Shown in pieces: positions 24,801-32,509 of a stretch of 33,681 nt of DNA; position 1 is the first letter of the stretch; each line of letters begins with the position of its first letter. Where the stretch lies: assembly GCA_022600175.1 (NCBI GenBank), contig JAHZKW010000113.1, positions 1-33,681 of the forward strand, given 5' to 3'. Made by a program: the position numbers and the translations under genes. Under the pieces are notes generated by a model, which was not told the DNA's origin, searched no databases, and was given only the letters and a program-made list of their open reading frames with translations. The DNA comes from Campylobacterota bacterium (GTDB lineage Bacteria; Campylobacterota; Campylobacteria; Campylobacterales; QNZT01).

Positions 24801-26034
24801 TACCAGCATTATCTACCGCAGTATAAGTGACAATATGTGTACCTACTACTGTGGTATCCACACTCCCACTGGTGGTGACTGCAATGGCACCCTCTACTGC
24901 ATCCGTTGCAGTAGCACCTAGTTCAGTATAGGTGTCGAATTGGTCAAGTGTAATGGTAGGTGCCGTAACATCGATGACAGTGACCGTTCGTATTTCAGAA
25001 GCGCTATTGCCTGCGGTATCAGTTGCGGTGTAAGTGATGGTATAGGTTCCGATAGTTGCTGTATCCACTGTACCGCTACTCTCAACTGTTAAATCCCCAT
25101 CAATATTATCAACTGCTGTTGCTAATGGGTCAGTAAAGGGGGCATGTTGATTGATTGTCATTGGGTTATCACCTAGTATAGTGATCACTGGAGCTGTAGT
25201 ATCTAATGTTTCCACACATCTAACATAGTTTTGTGTTGTTTTTGTACTAAAGGTAATACCACCTGTTGCAAAGTTGACTGTGAGAATTTGTTGATCATTG
25301 GTTGGTTGTGGTGTGATGGACCAATAGTTGGTAAAATCATCACTTTTCACATATGAAAAAGGGTTATTCAGATTCTCTTTATTGATAACATTTTGCAGTT
25401 CAAATATAGTAGGAAGCCGTTGATCTTTGGTTGTACAATAACTATTTGCTTCTGTATAATTAAGCAGTGTTAAAGTGGTGTCGGCATCATCTTGCCATAA
25501 GAGTTCTTTTCCCGATGGTGCACTATCTTTGAGTGACTCAGTCTCTTGTGTAAAGCTATGTGCAGGGAGTACTTCCCCTCTAACACACCGTACACCTAAG
25601 GTACTGTTTTTATCTGCATAATATTCACTATTACTCCATGCTGCAATTTTCCATGCTTTGTTAGCATCAAATGCGGTTTCAGTAGCACTCCAAAACTCTT
25701 TGATCTCTGACTCTTGTGGAAAGTGTGCATCAATAGATTGGTTGTTATCCAATAATGCAAAGAACTCTTTAGAAGTAGGAAGTCTCCAGTCACTATTCCC
25801 CTCTAATATGAGTGTATCACAGTAGGTTGCAGCATCTGACCAGCTTCTTGTTACAGGTACTTTTTGCCACTCTTGAGAAACTCCAAGTGCTCTGGTCGTA
25901 ATCGTATTTTTAGGTGCTTGAATTTGGGAATTTTCTTCTGTTGGCGTTGTACTATTTGTGGCACTTCCGCCACCACAACCATTTAAAATAAGTAATGTTA
26001 CTGTACTTAATGTAAAAAATTTAATTTCTCTCAT
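21871..26034 (-). CDS. Giant surface-type lipoprotein: Lcl x2, Ig-like x6, FG-GAP x7, Lcl x2
   Basis: 1387 residues. The start at ATG 26034 is favoured because AGGAG lies five bases upstream; a GTG one codon earlier is also in frame. Signal with lipobox LNGC. Domain order (counted from the GTG): two Lcl/DUF1566 domains at about 55-155 and 165-278 (SDWRLPTSKEF, DQRLPTIFEL, each ending VRCV); six Ig-like DUF5011/HYR-type repeats at 279-741, each opening D-x-T-x-P; seven FG-GAP/VCBS calcium motifs at about 745-1100 (DLNGDGYLD, DMNNDTYLD, DLNDDDQLD, DFNKDGYID, DINNDGYDD, DMDNDGDID, DIDNDGNID), enough for one seven-bladed propeller; then two more Lcl domains to the end. It is probably an adhesin or ligand-binding surface protein. 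The fecR-like gene ends eight bases before its start. Confidence 0.88.
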   Translation of the reverse strand: MREIKFFTLSTVTLLILNGCGGGSATNSTTPTEENSQIQAPKNTITTRALGVSQEWQKVPVTRSWSDAATYCDTLILEGNSDWRLPTSKEFFALLDNNQSIDAHFPQESEIKEFWSATETAFDANKAWKIAAWSNSEYYADKNSTLGVRCVRGEVLPAHSFTQETESLKDSAPSGKELLWQDDADTTLTLLNYTEANSYCTTKDQRLPTIFELQNVINKENLNNPFSYVKSDDFTNYWSITPQPTNDQQILTVNFATGGITFSTKTTQNYVRCVETLDTTAPVITILGDNPMTINQHAPFTDPLATAVDNIDGDLTVESSGTVDTATIGTYTITYTATDTAGNSASEIRTVTVIDVTAPTITLDQFDTYTELGATATDAVEGAIAVTTSGSVDTTVVGTHIVTYTAVDNAGNSTSQNRTITILDKTAPVITLNGSATLTLNQNESYIELGATATDAVDGNVDVSTTGFVNTLDAGIYMLTYTAVDSAGNSASTTRTINVLDTTPPMLTLTGSNPQTILIGEAYTELGAIATDNVDGEISDHITIDSSNVDTNTVGDYSVTYSIADTLGNLATLSRTVSVVDTTIPIITIIGENPQSIEVGTAYVELGASAIDSYDGNITTDITITHTVDVNTLGNYTVTYNVSDSSANPATTMTRDVYVVDTTAPIITLQGTSTVEVVIGSVYSDAGATATDNYDGNLTASITVDNPVNTSTLGTYTITYNVSDTAGLSAIEVSRTVTVITPPSLSFTPHVVTTNAVGSEWLELADLNGDGYLDVLSAAAGNGSKVAWYENSGDHANFTEHILDSTANQPESIRAVDMNNDTYLDILYSTYDPTQPIVLCTNSIDTTFSCNTLSGPSNISQDVSFIEIADLNDDDQLDLFTTSWGEHRIDWYENIGGTNFSDRNLIDGANVDQAISLKKADFNKDGYIDIVAASYGENRIDWYENDGNGAFTPHFVSDSVDQAYSVDVADINNDGYDDIISTGHQNNKIYWHEHDGSTSPNFITQHIVVNDLKSVYYASGVDMDNDGDIDILSASSESNGKIVWYENSNNGANFQEHIIASNEDNVIRVFATDIDNDGNIDIIAGRDDGTVTLYENNANPVTTKIAQTGQTVIALNFDDGYYQSGAERIYSRDDDNEIVNELHTGLMWQDDNDAATITKDWDEAVSYCNTLNLGNYSDWRLPNGHELYYLTDKSEVNASSYTDHFNHIVYEGYWSNTTEILSFSNYVSFNHSVETYTQQSQDYYVRCVRGDPLTFTMNRDASQEVVIDQQHALMWQDDSDASTVEVNFTDAINYCETLNLATYDDWRLPNANELYSTIDHSQNTPANHEAFVNVKYDPPFRLGNKRYWSSTKRADSDQVYTFEYDHGHDYPSDVSTENYLRCVREIN
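23815..25203 (-). repeat. Six tandem Ig-like coding repeats of about 210-240 bp
   Basis: Within the giant lipoprotein gene, six units of 77, 69, 77, 80, 80 and 80 codons share D-x-T-x-P-x-I-T-L, Y-x-E-L-G-A-x-A-x-D and G-x-Y-x-x-T-Y-x-x-x-D. The second unit lacks about eight codons of its first loop. The copies have diverged, so the array is old and not a recent expansion. Confidence 0.85.
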
Positions 26035-26042
26035 CACTGCTC

Positions 26043-27221
26043 CTAATCTTTATCGGCATGAAATGCGCCGAAAGCTTCTTCATTAATTGATTCATTTTTT
26101 AAGTGAAAAGAACCATCTGCATTTTGCAGGTTCTGTCCACTTAACATACCGTTTCCTGAGCCACTCATAGTGTTTGCGTTATTGCCTAAACCAAAGTCAA
26201 TTTGTCCTCTTTGATCTACCGTACCATTTTCGATATCTGCATTCCATTGTGTATTAGAAGCTTCAAATGCCATATCACCATTTAAGGTGCCACGACCAAG
26301 GTCAACATCTAGTTTTATATGATTATTGTTTGGTGAGATAGTCGTATCATTAACAACTCCTGTGACTTTACCGCTATAGGTGGGGTTATGTGTACCTGCT
26401 CTATCACGAAGTGCTTGTAGGGTCTCTAACATCTCTGGCTCCTCTGTTTTAGGTTGTGGTGTGGGTTGGTTCTCAAGCTCTTGCGCGATATAATCTTTTT
26501 TATCCCAGTCACCCCACTGATTTTTAATTTCGTCAACCTCTACTGTGATAGGTTGTTCATTGACCTCTTCTTTTGCCTCTTCTTTTTTGACAGTTGGTAC
26601 TGTATCAGGTACATTCTCTTTTTCTGGTTTAACCAGAGGTTGTATTTTTGCATCCATTTTATGTAATTGCGGTGTTGAAATTTTGATTGCAGGGGTTGGT
26701 TTTTGTCCTCTTAGTACGGTGGTCTGCTCTCCCATATCGACGGCTACTTGACCCAATTGGGTAAAGACTACGATCTTACCATCACTACAGATGATGTTGT
26801 CATTATCTCTCGTGGTTTCTCCAAGGATCGTCGTTCCTCTAACCCCGATGGTTGCATTTTGTGTTTTGAGTTTGAAATTTTGTGGTGCAATCTTTCCAAT
26901 TTTTCCTGTGATAGATTTGAAAAGACCTTTTGAGACTTTGAACTTTGCTTTGGGTTTTGTTTGCGAAAAGAGATACTCTTCCACTTCAAAGGTTGTGTTT
27001 TGTCCTAAAGAGATAACCGTCTGATCTTCAAAAACGATTTGCAATTTACTTTTTGGCATTGTCTTGATGATATCTTTCTCTTCAAGCTTTGTCTGTTTTA
27101 TAGCAGGGATTTTGACATTATCTCTTAAGATATATGCTTCTCCATTGATAGCGGTAATTTCCCCGATACTTGCACTTAGTGTAGAAATAACGGTAAAAAA
27201 TAAAATAATTAATCTTTTCAC
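26043..27221 (-). CDS. FecR-domain periplasmic protein
   Basis: 392 residues from GTG, with GGAG six bases upstream. Signal peptide of about 17 residues. A FecR domain follows (IGEITAINGEAYILRDN, KLQIVFEDQTVISLGQNTTF, LKTQNATIGVRGTTIL). From about 200 comes a proline-, glutamate- and lysine-rich linker. The C-terminal 110 residues are rich in N, G and D (VDLGRGTLNGDMAFEA, FGLGNNANTMSGSGNGMLSG), suggesting a beta-rich surface or binding region. There is no membrane span, so it is not a sigma-factor regulator of the FecR type; stand-alone FecR domains of this kind are often found beside CHASE2 proteins. Co-transcribed with the giant lipoprotein gene and divergent from the cyclase gene. Confidence 0.85.
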   Translation of the reverse strand: MKRLIILFFTVISTLSASIGEITAINGEAYILRDNVKIPAIKQTKLEEKDIIKTMPKSKLQIVFEDQTVISLGQNTTFEVEEYLFSQTKPKAKFKVSKGLFKSITGKIGKIAPQNFKLKTQNATIGVRGTTILGETTRDNDNIICSDGKIVVFTQLGQVAVDMGEQTTVLRGQKPTPAIKISTPQLHKMDAKIQPLVKPEKENVPDTVPTVKKEEAKEEVNEQPITVEVDEIKNQWGDWDKKDYIAQELENQPTPQPKTEEPEMLETLQALRDRAGTHNPTYSGKVTGVVNDTTISPNNNHIKLDVDLGRGTLNGDMAFEASNTQWNADIENGTVDQRGQIDFGLGNNANTMSGSGNGMLSGQNLQNADGSFHLKNESINEEAFGAFHADKD

Positions 27222-27293
27222 AGTAGGCTCCGATATTATTATGGAAGTAAATCGACGTATAGTGCTTTTTCTGTACAGTTTTAAGGGGTGAAA

Positions 27294-29231
27294 TTGCGTA
27301 AAGTTAAGTTCTTTAATCTCTATATTGCGTTGATGAGTGCTGTACTTTTTATTGTGCTTTATCTCTCAAATTTTCAAAGTATTCAAAAGTTTAATAATAA
27401 TTTTATTGATATGTTTTTTAATATTCGTGGTGAAGTGGTGGCGAGTAAAGATATTGTGATCGTTGATGTCGATGAGAGATCGCTACAAGCTTTAGGACGT
27501 TGGCCATGGAGACGTGATAAAGTAGCCAAACTGCTTGATAATCTTACGGATTATGAGGTAGGGGTGATTGGTTTTGATATGGTTTTTGCGGAGGGTGATG
27601 AGAGTTCACCTAGAAAGGTGGTTAAAGAGTTAGGTCTCGAGATTGAAAATGCGGTAGATTATGATGAGGTATTTGCCCAAAGTATTGCAAACTCTCCCTC
27701 TATTTTAGGTTATATCCTAAATCTTGAAGATCACTTTTCAAATTATACGCCCTCAACAGATGCTATCTTTATTGAGCGAGGTAAATCCCAAGAGGAGTTT
27801 CTCCCTCTTGCTAAAGGGGTGACTGCCAATATTAAAATACTACAAGATAGTGCCTACTCAAGTGGAAGCTTTAACATGTTCCCTGATGGGGATGGTGTTG
27901 TGCGTTATGTACCGATGCTTTTCTCATTAGAGGGGACGATTTATCCTTCTCTTGCTTTAGAGATGATTCGTGTAGCGTTGGGTGAGAAGATGGTTTATGT
28001 CAATTATGATGAGTTTGGTATTGCTAACATCATGTTAGGTGACTTGGTGATTCCTACTGATGAAAATGGTAGACTATTTGTCAATTTTGCAGGGGCTAAA
28101 AAGCGTTATCAATATATCTCTGCGTTAGATGTCTATGAACAAAAAGTACCCAAAGAAGATTTAGCTGGTAAAGTAGTGCTTATAGGTACATCAGCATCAG
28201 GGTTGTTGGATTTAAGGGCTATGCCGTTTGATCGTACGATTCCTGGTGTTGAGATCCATGCCAATGCGATTGATAATATTATCAACGCAAACTTCTTACA
28301 AAAACCCTCTAATGCGGTGGGTATTAATGTACTGGTGATTTTATTGAGTACGCTTATAGCAGCACTACTGTTATATGGATCATTTTCTTTTATCGCTTTT
28401 GGCGCGTCAATTGGATTTTTAGCTGCTGTATTTGTATCACTGTATACTTTGATGTTCTCTTATGGCATTGTCTTAAATATCCTCTATCCAATCATTAGTA
28501 TTATTACAACGGTATTGATTTTATTTGTCTCAAAACTCTTTTTTGAGTCACGGCAAAAAGAGCAAATTTTAGGTAAGTTTGCGAAGAAAGTATCCCCTGC
28601 AGTAGCCGAGACTTTAATAAAATCGGGAAATGTCGATTTTAGTGCAGAAGAGAAAGAAGTAACGATCTATTTTAGTGATGTTCGTAATTTCACCTCTATC
28701 TCAGAAGGTTTTGAAAGTGCACATGCTTTGATTACTTATCTAAATCGTTATATGTCTCCGATGAGTGATGTGATCATTCATAATCAAGGGACTATTGATA
28801 AGTATATTGGAGATGCGATCATGGCGTATTGGAATGCTCCTTTAGGTGTGGTAGATCATCCTGATAAGGCAGTGAGTACAGCACTAGAACAGTTGAAGCG
28901 GTTAGATGTTTTAAACAAAGAGTTAGAAGTCTCTAACCTCCCATTGGTGTATATTGGTATCGGTATTCATACTGGTGAAGCAGTTGCTGGAGAGATGGGG
29001 AGTGTAGATCGTAGTGATTATACAATTATCGGTGATAGTGTCAATCTTGCTTCACGTGTTGAAGGATTGTGTAAAGTTTACAATGCGGAGATTTTAATCA
29101 CTGAGGAGACAAAGAATCGTTTGAAACAAAATTATAATATAAAAATGGTAGATAGTGTGACGGTTAAAGGGAAAAGCAAACCTGTAACAATTTACCAAGT
29201 GTTAAGGGATGAGGATATAAAAACATGTTAG
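27294..29231 (+). CDS. CHASE2-domain class III adenylate cyclase
   Basis: About 645 residues. Start TTG 27294 is chosen because AAGGGG (27283-27288) lies five bases before it and overlaps the alternative GTG at 27288. One N-terminal membrane span, a periplasmic CHASE2 sensor (about 40-335), three spans (about 345-415), then a class III cyclase domain. Numbered from the GTG, metal ligands are D464 (YFSDVRNFTS) and D509 (KYIGDAIMAYW), purine-selecting residues K505 and T579, and transition-state residues N586 and R590 (DSVNLASRVEG). All are present, so an active enzyme making cAMP is expected. The stop overlaps the start of the next gene by seven bases (ATGTTAG). Confidence 0.92.
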   Translation: MRKVKFFNLYIALMSAVLFIVLYLSNFQSIQKFNNNFIDMFFNIRGEVVASKDIVIVDVDERSLQALGRWPWRRDKVAKLLDNLTDYEVGVIGFDMVFAEGDESSPRKVVKELGLEIENAVDYDEVFAQSIANSPSILGYILNLEDHFSNYTPSTDAIFIERGKSQEEFLPLAKGVTANIKILQDSAYSSGSFNMFPDGDGVVRYVPMLFSLEGTIYPSLALEMIRVALGEKMVYVNYDEFGIANIMLGDLVIPTDENGRLFVNFAGAKKRYQYISALDVYEQKVPKEDLAGKVVLIGTSASGLLDLRAMPFDRTIPGVEIHANAIDNIINANFLQKPSNAVGINVLVILLSTLIAALLLYGSFSFIAFGASIGFLAAVFVSLYTLMFSYGIVLNILYPIISIITTVLILFVSKLFFESRQKEQILGKFAKKVSPAVAETLIKSGNVDFSAEEKEVTIYFSDVRNFTSISEGFESAHALITYLNRYMSPMSDVIIHNQGTIDKYIGDAIMAYWNAPLGVVDHPDKAVSTALEQLKRLDVLNKELEVSNLPLVYIGIGIHTGEAVAGEMGSVDRSDYTIIGDSVNLASRVEGLCKVYNAEILITEETKNRLKQNYNIKMVDSVTVKGKSKPVTIYQVLRDEDIKTC

Positions 29232-31558
29232 AAAATGATATACGGTTTTTAGGTACGGGTGGTAGTAAAAAGGAGTGTACAGGTTCAAGCTGTGTACTTG
29301 TATCCGAAAATATTGTCATAGATGCCGGTAATATTCTCAATGGCTTAGGGGATGGTGCAAAATATATTGAACATATTTTTTTAACACACTCGCATTTAGA
29401 CCATATTAGTGATATTGCATTTTTAGTGGATATCTATTTTCAAGAGAGACATACACCACTTAAGATTTATGGACTTAAAGAGACTTTAGAGGCTTTAAAC
29501 GAGCATGTTTTCAATTGGGATATATGGCCTGATTTTAAAGAGATATCTTTGGTCAAGGCTGAGCATAAATCGATTGAATTTATAGAGCTTGAACTTAATA
29601 AAGAGTATGTGTTTAATAACGTATCCTTGAAACCTATCGCGTTGAATCATACGGTACCTACATGTGGATATGTGATTAAAAAAAGAGATTTTTCTGCGAT
29701 TTATGCATCAGATACCTATCTGTGTGATTCAATTTGGTATGAAGCAAATGAAAATAGCCATATTGATTCTATCATTATTGATGTCTCTTTTCCTTCTGAA
29801 ATGGAAGAGTTAGCAGATCATAGTAAGCATCTCACACCTAAACTATTAAAAGAGGAACAGCAGAAGTTAACAAGAGATGATCTCAATATCTATGTCACAC
29901 ATGTAAAGCCAAATTATCGAGATATAATTGAAAAAGAGTTAGAGATTTTAAATGTGCTTTGGGGTGAGGGTAGAGTTCTAAGTGATGGTGAGTATTTAAA
30001 AAATAACGTCTATAAAAAGAACCGTGATAGACGTGCTATGGAGATCTCTACTGCACTTTCAAAAGAGAAGGATTTGAGTAAAATTCTTGGTATGATTTTA
30101 GAAGAGGCGATCGAGTATACTGGTGCTGAAGGTGGTACTATTTATCTTAAAGAAGCTGATCATTTGACCTTTAAGGCAGTTAAAAATGATAAGCTAGGTA
30201 TCTATGAGATTGATACAGAGTTGCCCAAAATACATCTTCATAGAAATGGTAAAGAGAACCAGGAAAATGTCTCTGCTGTATGTGCACTCTCAAAACAGAC
30301 GATTAATATCCCTGATATCTATCTCTATCATTTTGATGGATTTAACTTTGAGGGGACAAAAAAGTTTGATAAAGCCAATAACTATCGATCAAAATCGATG
30401 TTAGTGATCCCTATGATGAATCAAGATGATGAAGTTGTTGGTGTGATGCAGCTAATCAATAAAGTCTCTTATGAAGAGGTGGCTACTTTTACACATAGCG
30501 ATATAGAGATGACCACAACCTATGCAAATCTTGCTGCAAGTGCGATTGCAAAAAATTGGCTTATTGAAGATTTGGAAAAGCTTGTATACTCATTTTTGGA
30601 GAGTATCTCTTATGCGCTTAGTGTGAAATCTCCCTATGGGTATGGACATATCAACCGTGTTAAAGACTTGATGGTTAATGTCGTCAAAGAGATAGATAGT
30701 GATACTACAACGTATAAAGATATTCAATATACGAAAGAGCAGTTTGAAGAGCTTGAACTTGCTGCTTGGATGCATGATATAGGAAAGATTGCAACACCTG
30801 AACATATTTTAGATAAAGCAACAAGGTTAGAGACGCTTTATGATCGTATTAATGTTATTGAGATGCGTTTTAACTTTATTAAATCAAGCTTAGAGTGTCA
30901 GATGTTGGATGCAAAATGTAAGTTTTTAAATGGTGATTACCGTATTCGTATGGATGATATTGAACATAGACATAAATTAAAGATTGCCGAACTAGCAGAA
31001 GATTTAGAGTTTTTAAAACGTGCAAATAAACCATTTACAGTGATGGGTGATGAACAGGTTGAAAGGCTTAAAGAGATTGCTGCAAAAAACTTTATGATTG
31101 AAGGGCAGTATGTTCATCTGTTAAATTATGATGAGGTACAGTATCTTACTATTAGAAACGGAACACTTTCAGATAAAGAGCGTAATAAAATCAATGAGCA
31201 TGCAAAGACAACATTTGATATGTTAAAGATGATTACTTTCCCGAAAAAGTATAGTAAAGTTCCTGAGATTGCAAGTGGACATCATGAGAAGCTTAATGGT
31301 ACAGGGTATCCATTAGGATTAAAAGCCGAAGAGATCTCATTTGAAACAAGACTTTTGGCAATTATCGATATTTTAGAAGCATTAACAGCGAGTGATAGAC
31401 CCTACAAGAGAGCAAAAACAGAACAAGAGACTTTTGAAATCCTTGATCTGATGGTGCAAAAAGGTGAGCTTGATGGAGCGTTAGTAAAGTTTATTAAAGA
31501 TGCTAAAATTTTTGATAAATATATTCAAGTAGAGCAGAAAGAAGAGGCGTTAGTTTAG
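29225..31558 (+). CDS. Fusion: class II cAMP-phosphodiesterase-like MBL domain + GAF + HD-GYP
   Basis: 777 residues with three cytoplasmic modules. Residues 1-260: metallo-beta-lactamase fold with THSHLDH (H55, H57, D59, H60), H142, D163 and H226; the HxHLDH core equals that of class II cyclic-nucleotide phosphodiesterases. Residues about 275-445: GAF domain (EYTGAEGGTIYL, SMLVIPMMNQDDEVVGVMQL). Residues about 450-770: HD-GYP domain with GHINRV, HDIGK (H517, D518), HHEKLNGTGYP (686-696) and DILEALTASDRPYK. About 105 extra residues, partly coiled-coil, separate HDIGK from HHE. HD-GYP enzymes cleave c-di-GMP. It overlaps the cyclase stop codon, so the pair could make and destroy cAMP while also acting on c-di-GMP. 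The substrate assignments are inference. Confidence 0.9.
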   Translation: MLENDIRFLGTGGSKKECTGSSCVLVSENIVIDAGNILNGLGDGAKYIEHIFLTHSHLDHISDIAFLVDIYFQERHTPLKIYGLKETLEALNEHVFNWDIWPDFKEISLVKAEHKSIEFIELELNKEYVFNNVSLKPIALNHTVPTCGYVIKKRDFSAIYASDTYLCDSIWYEANENSHIDSIIIDVSFPSEMEELADHSKHLTPKLLKEEQQKLTRDDLNIYVTHVKPNYRDIIEKELEILNVLWGEGRVLSDGEYLKNNVYKKNRDRRAMEISTALSKEKDLSKILGMILEEAIEYTGAEGGTIYLKEADHLTFKAVKNDKLGIYEIDTELPKIHLHRNGKENQENVSAVCALSKQTINIPDIYLYHFDGFNFEGTKKFDKANNYRSKSMLVIPMMNQDDEVVGVMQLINKVSYEEVATFTHSDIEMTTTYANLAASAIAKNWLIEDLEKLVYSFLESISYALSVKSPYGYGHINRVKDLMVNVVKEIDSDTTTYKDIQYTKEQFEELELAAWMHDIGKIATPEHILDKATRLETLYDRINVIEMRFNFIKSSLECQMLDAKCKFLNGDYRIRMDDIEHRHKLKIAELAEDLEFLKRANKPFTVMGDEQVERLKEIAAKNFMIEGQYVHLLNYDEVQYLTIRNGTLSDKERNKINEHAKTTFDMLKMITFPKKYSKVPEIASGHHEKLNGTGYPLGLKAEEISFETRLLAIIDILEALTASDRPYKRAKTEQETFEILDLMVQKGELDGALVKFIKDAKIFDKYIQVEQKEEALV

Positions 31559-31576
31559 CGTCTATTTTGTTGAAAT

Positions 31577-31602
31577 GTGCATGGGCACTTTGCCCAAAGC
31601 AC
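31577..31602. terminator. Two-way terminator between the HD-GYP gene and the DUF5718-like gene
   Basis: GTGC (31577-31580) pairs with GCAC (31599-31602), and TGGGCA (31582-31587) with TGCCCA (31591-31596), around a CTT loop: a bulged ten-pair hairpin between convergent genes. No strong U-tract. Confidence 0.55.
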
Positions 31603-31607
31603 TAGGT

Positions 31608-32423
31608 TTAAATCACCTCTTGTCTGAGTATCGATGCTTGACAGTTAGCAAACTCCCCTTTATCAATCATCTCTGAGATACGTTCATGATCATAACGACT
31701 ATGATTATAGACTATGATGTAGGCTGTATCCCCCTTTTGTAAGTAGTGTGTTTCTCCAAATTTGGTGTAGCGCGTAGCACCGATTGAGATGAGTAGCTTT
31801 TTGGGCTTATCTGCATCAAGGATGAGACGGTTTAAATCTTCCAATGGTCCATTGTCTCTTTGGTGATTGAGTTTCTCTACCATCCAATCTAAGAGTTTCC
31901 CATAAAAGTAGCTGTAGCCTAAAAGTTCACTGTTTTCGCCATATTGGATAATTTTACCATCTCTTTTGATAAAAGAGGTGAGTGAGTAGTCATCCATCAC
32001 TCCACCGAGGGAGAAGGTATCGATATCAAGCATTTTTGCACTAATCCCCTTACTATTTGCACCCCAGTTTTTTTTATGGCTGATCTTTTTGGCTCCTTCA
32101 ACACGAATAGAACAATCATTGTAGGCCATAAAATGTGTCGGTTCGAGAGATTTGATTTTATCCCCTTCATAGGTGATATGACATAGTAGTCCTACTTCAG
32201 GTTCTACTTGGATATTTTTATCTTCGATAGATTGTATTGTGTCCTCGGAAAAAGGGTAATCTCCTAAAAAAGTCTTATCATTAGGTATATAGGTAGGAAA
32301 GATTCCTTTGGGTGCATCCTCCTCTTCAACAATGACATTGATAAAGTCATCACTCTCTCCTGCTTGTTCTAAATGGTGTGCAAAGTTACCTGCGATTCCA
32401 AATCCAATGATATTTTTATTCAC
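31608..32423 (-). CDS. DUF5718-like protein
   Basis: 271 residues from GTG, with AAGGAT five bases upstream. It opens IGFGIAGNFAHHLEQAGE and contains VEPEVGLLCHITYEGD, FMAYNDCSIRVEGAKKISHK and KNWGANSKGISA. This resembles the DUF5718 family seen in Campylobacterota, and the EPEVGLLC and NDCS regions recall the fumarylacetoacetate hydrolase fold, where such residues bind metal. There is no signal peptide or membrane span. The function is unknown; a small acid hydrolase is a guess. Divergent from the response regulator gene. Confidence 0.7.
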   Translation of the reverse strand: MNKNIIGFGIAGNFAHHLEQAGESDDFINVIVEEEDAPKGIFPTYIPNDKTFLGDYPFSEDTIQSIEDKNIQVEPEVGLLCHITYEGDKIKSLEPTHFMAYNDCSIRVEGAKKISHKKNWGANSKGISAKMLDIDTFSLGGVMDDYSLTSFIKRDGKIIQYGENSELLGYSYFYGKLLDWMVEKLNHQRDNGPLEDLNRLILDADKPKKLLISIGATRYTKFGETHYLQKGDTAYIIVYNHSRYDHERISEMIDKGEFANCQASILRQEVI

Positions 32424-32467
32424 ATACGATCCTTTTTATATTATTAGAATATAAGATGTTTTTATTA

Positions 32468-32488
32468 TAACATATTCTTATCATGTTA
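32468..32488. promoter_or_regulatory. Inverted repeat TAACAT-N9-ATGTTA upstream of the response regulator
   Basis: Half-sites at 32468-32473 and 32483-32488, a two-turn spacing that suits a dimeric regulator. It lies 21 bases before the regulator's start codon, in the divergent promoter region. Autoregulation is possible but not shown. Confidence 0.35.
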
Positions 32489-32509
32489 CAATGCTACAAA
32501 GGATTTATG

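Noticed and set aside
23815-25203. Regular repeated sequence that could be taken for a CRISPR or tandem DNA repeat array
   Set aside because: The repeats are coding, about 210-240 bp, diverged, and translate into Ig-like domains in one open frame; there are no short identical repeats with unique spacers.
27271-27278. CTGTACAG palindrome in the fecR/cyclase divergent region
   Set aside because: Only eight bases, no extended symmetry, expected by chance at this length.
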